NCBI GenBank assembly: GCA_964470285.1
Contig: CAYYBZ010000103.1
Span: forward strand, 1 to 6,959
Source: CAYYBZ01 sp964470285 [NCBI: uncultured Oligoflexia bacterium]
GTDB taxonomy: Bacteria; Bdellovibrionota_G; CAYYBZ01
Direction: 5' to 3'
Length of the DNA: 6,959 nt
Below the pieces are notes generated by a model, which saw nothing but the letters and a program-made list of their open reading frames with translations, ran no database searches and had not been told where the DNA came from. Below, piece by piece: positions 5,338 through 6,959 of the stretch. Each line of letters starts with the position of its first letter. Positions within the stretch are counted from its first letter, which is position 1. A program made the translations under genes and the position numbers.

Positions 5338-6959
5338 TACTCGTTTTTCCTTTTTATTTCGTCAAAGATATCCTGAATCATCTTATTCTTCGGTGCAAGT
5401 TTTTTAGCTTTTTGTACCTGTATCCACGCTTTTTTATAGTCTCCAAGCTTATAACTCAAAACCGCGTAATTTACGTTGAGCATTTCACTTACCGGGAAAA
5501 GTCTTAAGCCCTCTTCAAAAACCATTTTTGAATAATCATTCTTGCCCTCCTCATGAAAACAGATGGCCAACGGCATGTATGCATTCTCGGATTTTGGTTG
5601 CAGTTCTATGGTTTTTAAAAGATGTTCCTTTGCATCCCTGCAGTTATGCTTGTCATAGAAATAATAAAGCGCCAGATTAAGCCTTGCCTTGAAATTATCA
5701 GGAGACCTTTTTACCATCTGCGTCCAAAGGGTGCGCCTTGAAGAGAAGTACAATGAATATTTATAAGACAAAATCCCGAACAAAATAATTATTAATGTCA
5801 AGATTGAGATAAACACCAAACGCAGTCTTTTATTTTCTAAACTTTTTCCTATGATTATTGCTATGAGCACACTGAAAAAAATACTAGGAATGTAAAGAAA
5901 TCTTTCTGCTTTAATCTCGGGAAACGGTATGACTCCCGATACCGGCAGCAGAGAAATATAAAAAGCTCCTATAAGAAAGGTTACAATCGGTTTTTTCCTG
6001 TAGAAATATATGCCCGCTAAAAGAATAAAGAAATGAACAGAGCATGAAGTCAGCACTCTTAATTCAAATAAACTTTTGGAAATAGGGTAATCTACATAGC
6101 TTACCTTAAGAGATATCGGCATAATCAGAAGCAATAAGTAATCTTTGAGTACTCTGCTCATTGTGGCAAATGTTTCTATGAATCCCTCGCCATAAAAAAA
6201 TGAGTGTTCCTTTGCAGAACCGATTGAGCCGAAAATCGAAACCCTTATTAAAAGATAAATTACAAGAACCAATAAAAATAAAGTTGAAGTTATAATTGCA
6301 GGCTTTAGTTTTTTAAAGGATATATTTGCTCCAATGCCTGCAATTAGAACAGCAAAAATAAATATCAAAGCAAAAGAAGCGGCAGATTCTTTGGAAAATA
6401 GAGCAAGGCAAAAGAAAAACGACGCAGGCAATATCACCAATAATGTCCTTTTTGTTTTGATATCAGGGGGTTCATTTTTGCAGAAAAAGGTCTTAAAATA
6501 GCTGTTTTTTACAATTATCAGTGATGCAAGAAGAATAAAAAGTGCCGCTAAAACTTCAGAGCGGTTATGTATAAAGGCTAAAGTATCTATGTGAACGGGG
6601 TGAACGGCAAATATTAAAACAGGAAACAGAGATCTTAATGAATGCCCGAAAAAAACCGATAACAAAAAATATAGAAGAATACAGACCAGGATGTGATGAT
6701 ATATATCTACAAAGTGAAATGCCCTTGCACTGTGCCCAAACAACACTTCATTGATATACAGGCTTGAAATATAAACCGGTCGGTAAATCGGGATATATAT
6801 TTTTTCTTTGCCGTAGATACTCGTAAAAAAAGATTTTTTCACAGCTTCGGCGGTTTGAATATTTCTGTTATTCTCTATGAAAGATTTGTCATCAAATAAA
6901 AAAACATCAGTTATTAATTGATGTAAGAATATGGATGAGACTATAAAAATAATGGATGG
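5337..6959 (-). CDS. TMTC-like polytopic GT-C glycosyltransferase with C-terminal TPRs (upstream copy), 5' end outside window
   Basis: 540 residues are visible and the frame is still open at the right edge, so the N-terminus is missing. The family and layout are as in its downstream paralogue. Visible-residue positions: FLFDDKS with Asp23-Asp24, YRPVY (59-63), FGHSARAFH, FAVHPVHIDTLAF and NRSE (118-135), SKES (189-192), VSYVDYP (around 286-291), KAERFLYIPS (350-359), then a TPR tail from about 424, including LNLALYYFYDKHNCRDAKEHLL. A GTG at 6840-6842 could be taken as the start (501 residues), but the sequence before it stays in frame, encodes a membrane helix and carries the Asp-Asp motif that aligns with the paralogue. 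That GTG is therefore internal. The stop TAG (5337-5339) overlaps the GTG of the next gene. The overall match to the downstream copy across all motifs shows an old tandem duplication rather than a recent copy, since the loops and TPRs have diverged widely. Confidence 0.8.
   Translation of the reverse strand, partial: PSIIFIVSSIFLHQLITDVFLFDDKSFIENNRNIQTAEAVKKSFFTSIYGKEKIYIPIYRPVYISSLYINEVLFGHSARAFHFVDIYHHILVCILLYFLLSVFFGHSLRSLFPVLIFAVHPVHIDTLAFIHNRSEVLAALFILLASLIIVKNSYFKTFFCKNEPPDIKTKRTLLVILPASFFFCLALFSKESAASFALIFIFAVLIAGIGANISFKKLKPAIITSTLFLLVLVIYLLIRVSIFGSIGSAKEHSFFYGEGFIETFATMSRVLKDYLLLLIMPISLKVSYVDYPISKSLFELRVLTSCSVHFFILLAGIYFYRKKPIVTFLIGAFYISLLPVSGVIPFPEIKAERFLYIPSIFFSVLIAIIIGKSLENKRLRLVFISILTLIIILFGILSYKYSLYFSSRRTLWTQMVKRSPDNFKARLNLALYYFYDKHNCRDAKEHLLKTIELQPKSENAYMPLAICFHEEGKNDYSKMVFEEGLRLFPVSEMLNVNYAVLSYKLGDYKKAWIQVQKAKKLAPKNKMIQDIFDEIKRKNE

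Noticed and set aside
5316-5507. 63-codon plus-strand frame across the junction of the two GT-C genes
   Set aside because: Antisense to both coding regions, hydrophobic only because the opposite strand is AT-rich.

Overview
The window appears to come from a Gram-negative bacterium of moderate-to-low GC content. The evidence is a lipoprotein with a type II signal peptide, an ATP-type PEP carboxykinase, a receiver-domain remnant of a type common in delta-proteobacteria-like lineages, and predicted GT-C membrane enzymes with TPR tails. The sequence alone does not give a genus. An uncultured delta-proteobacterial, Nitrospinota or similar lineage is only a guess.

Layout. On the minus strand at the left, a promoter near 1947-1975 drives pckA (ATP-dependent phosphoenolpyruvate carboxykinase, complete). 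It is followed after 13 bp by an OsmC/Ohr-family gene that runs off the left edge. Diverging from pckA on the plus strand is a 410-residue lipoprotein with a von Willebrand factor A domain. It has its own extended -10 promoter and ends in a strong hairpin terminator at 3330-3363. The 166-bp divergent region carries back-to-back promoters and an FNR/CRP-like half-site pair lying between them.

From 3312 to 3642 there is no intact gene. This stretch holds the terminator, a 47-codon remnant of a response-regulator receiver domain (minus strand) that lacks its phosphoacceptor half, and an AT-rich junction with an imperfect direct repeat. This looks like an old rearrangement breakpoint.

The right half (3643-6959, minus strand) is a tandem pair of paralogous polytopic membrane proteins with C-terminal TPRs. 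They resemble the TMTC/DUF1736-type GT-C glycosyltransferases (protein O-mannosyltransferase-like). The two genes overlap by one base (TAGTG), so they are probably translationally coupled. The upstream copy is open to the right window edge: its reading frame continues past the GTG at 6842 and includes the diagnostic Asp-Asp motif, so its true start lies outside the window.

How the genes work together: pckA and the osmC-like gene probably share a transcript. The two GT-C/TPR genes form an operon, probably for transfer of a lipid-linked sugar on the periplasmic face. Nothing in the sequence directly connects the two halves of the window. I did not find a clear new defence, mobile or regulatory system. 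The duplicated TMTC-like pair and the vWA lipoprotein are the least characterised items.
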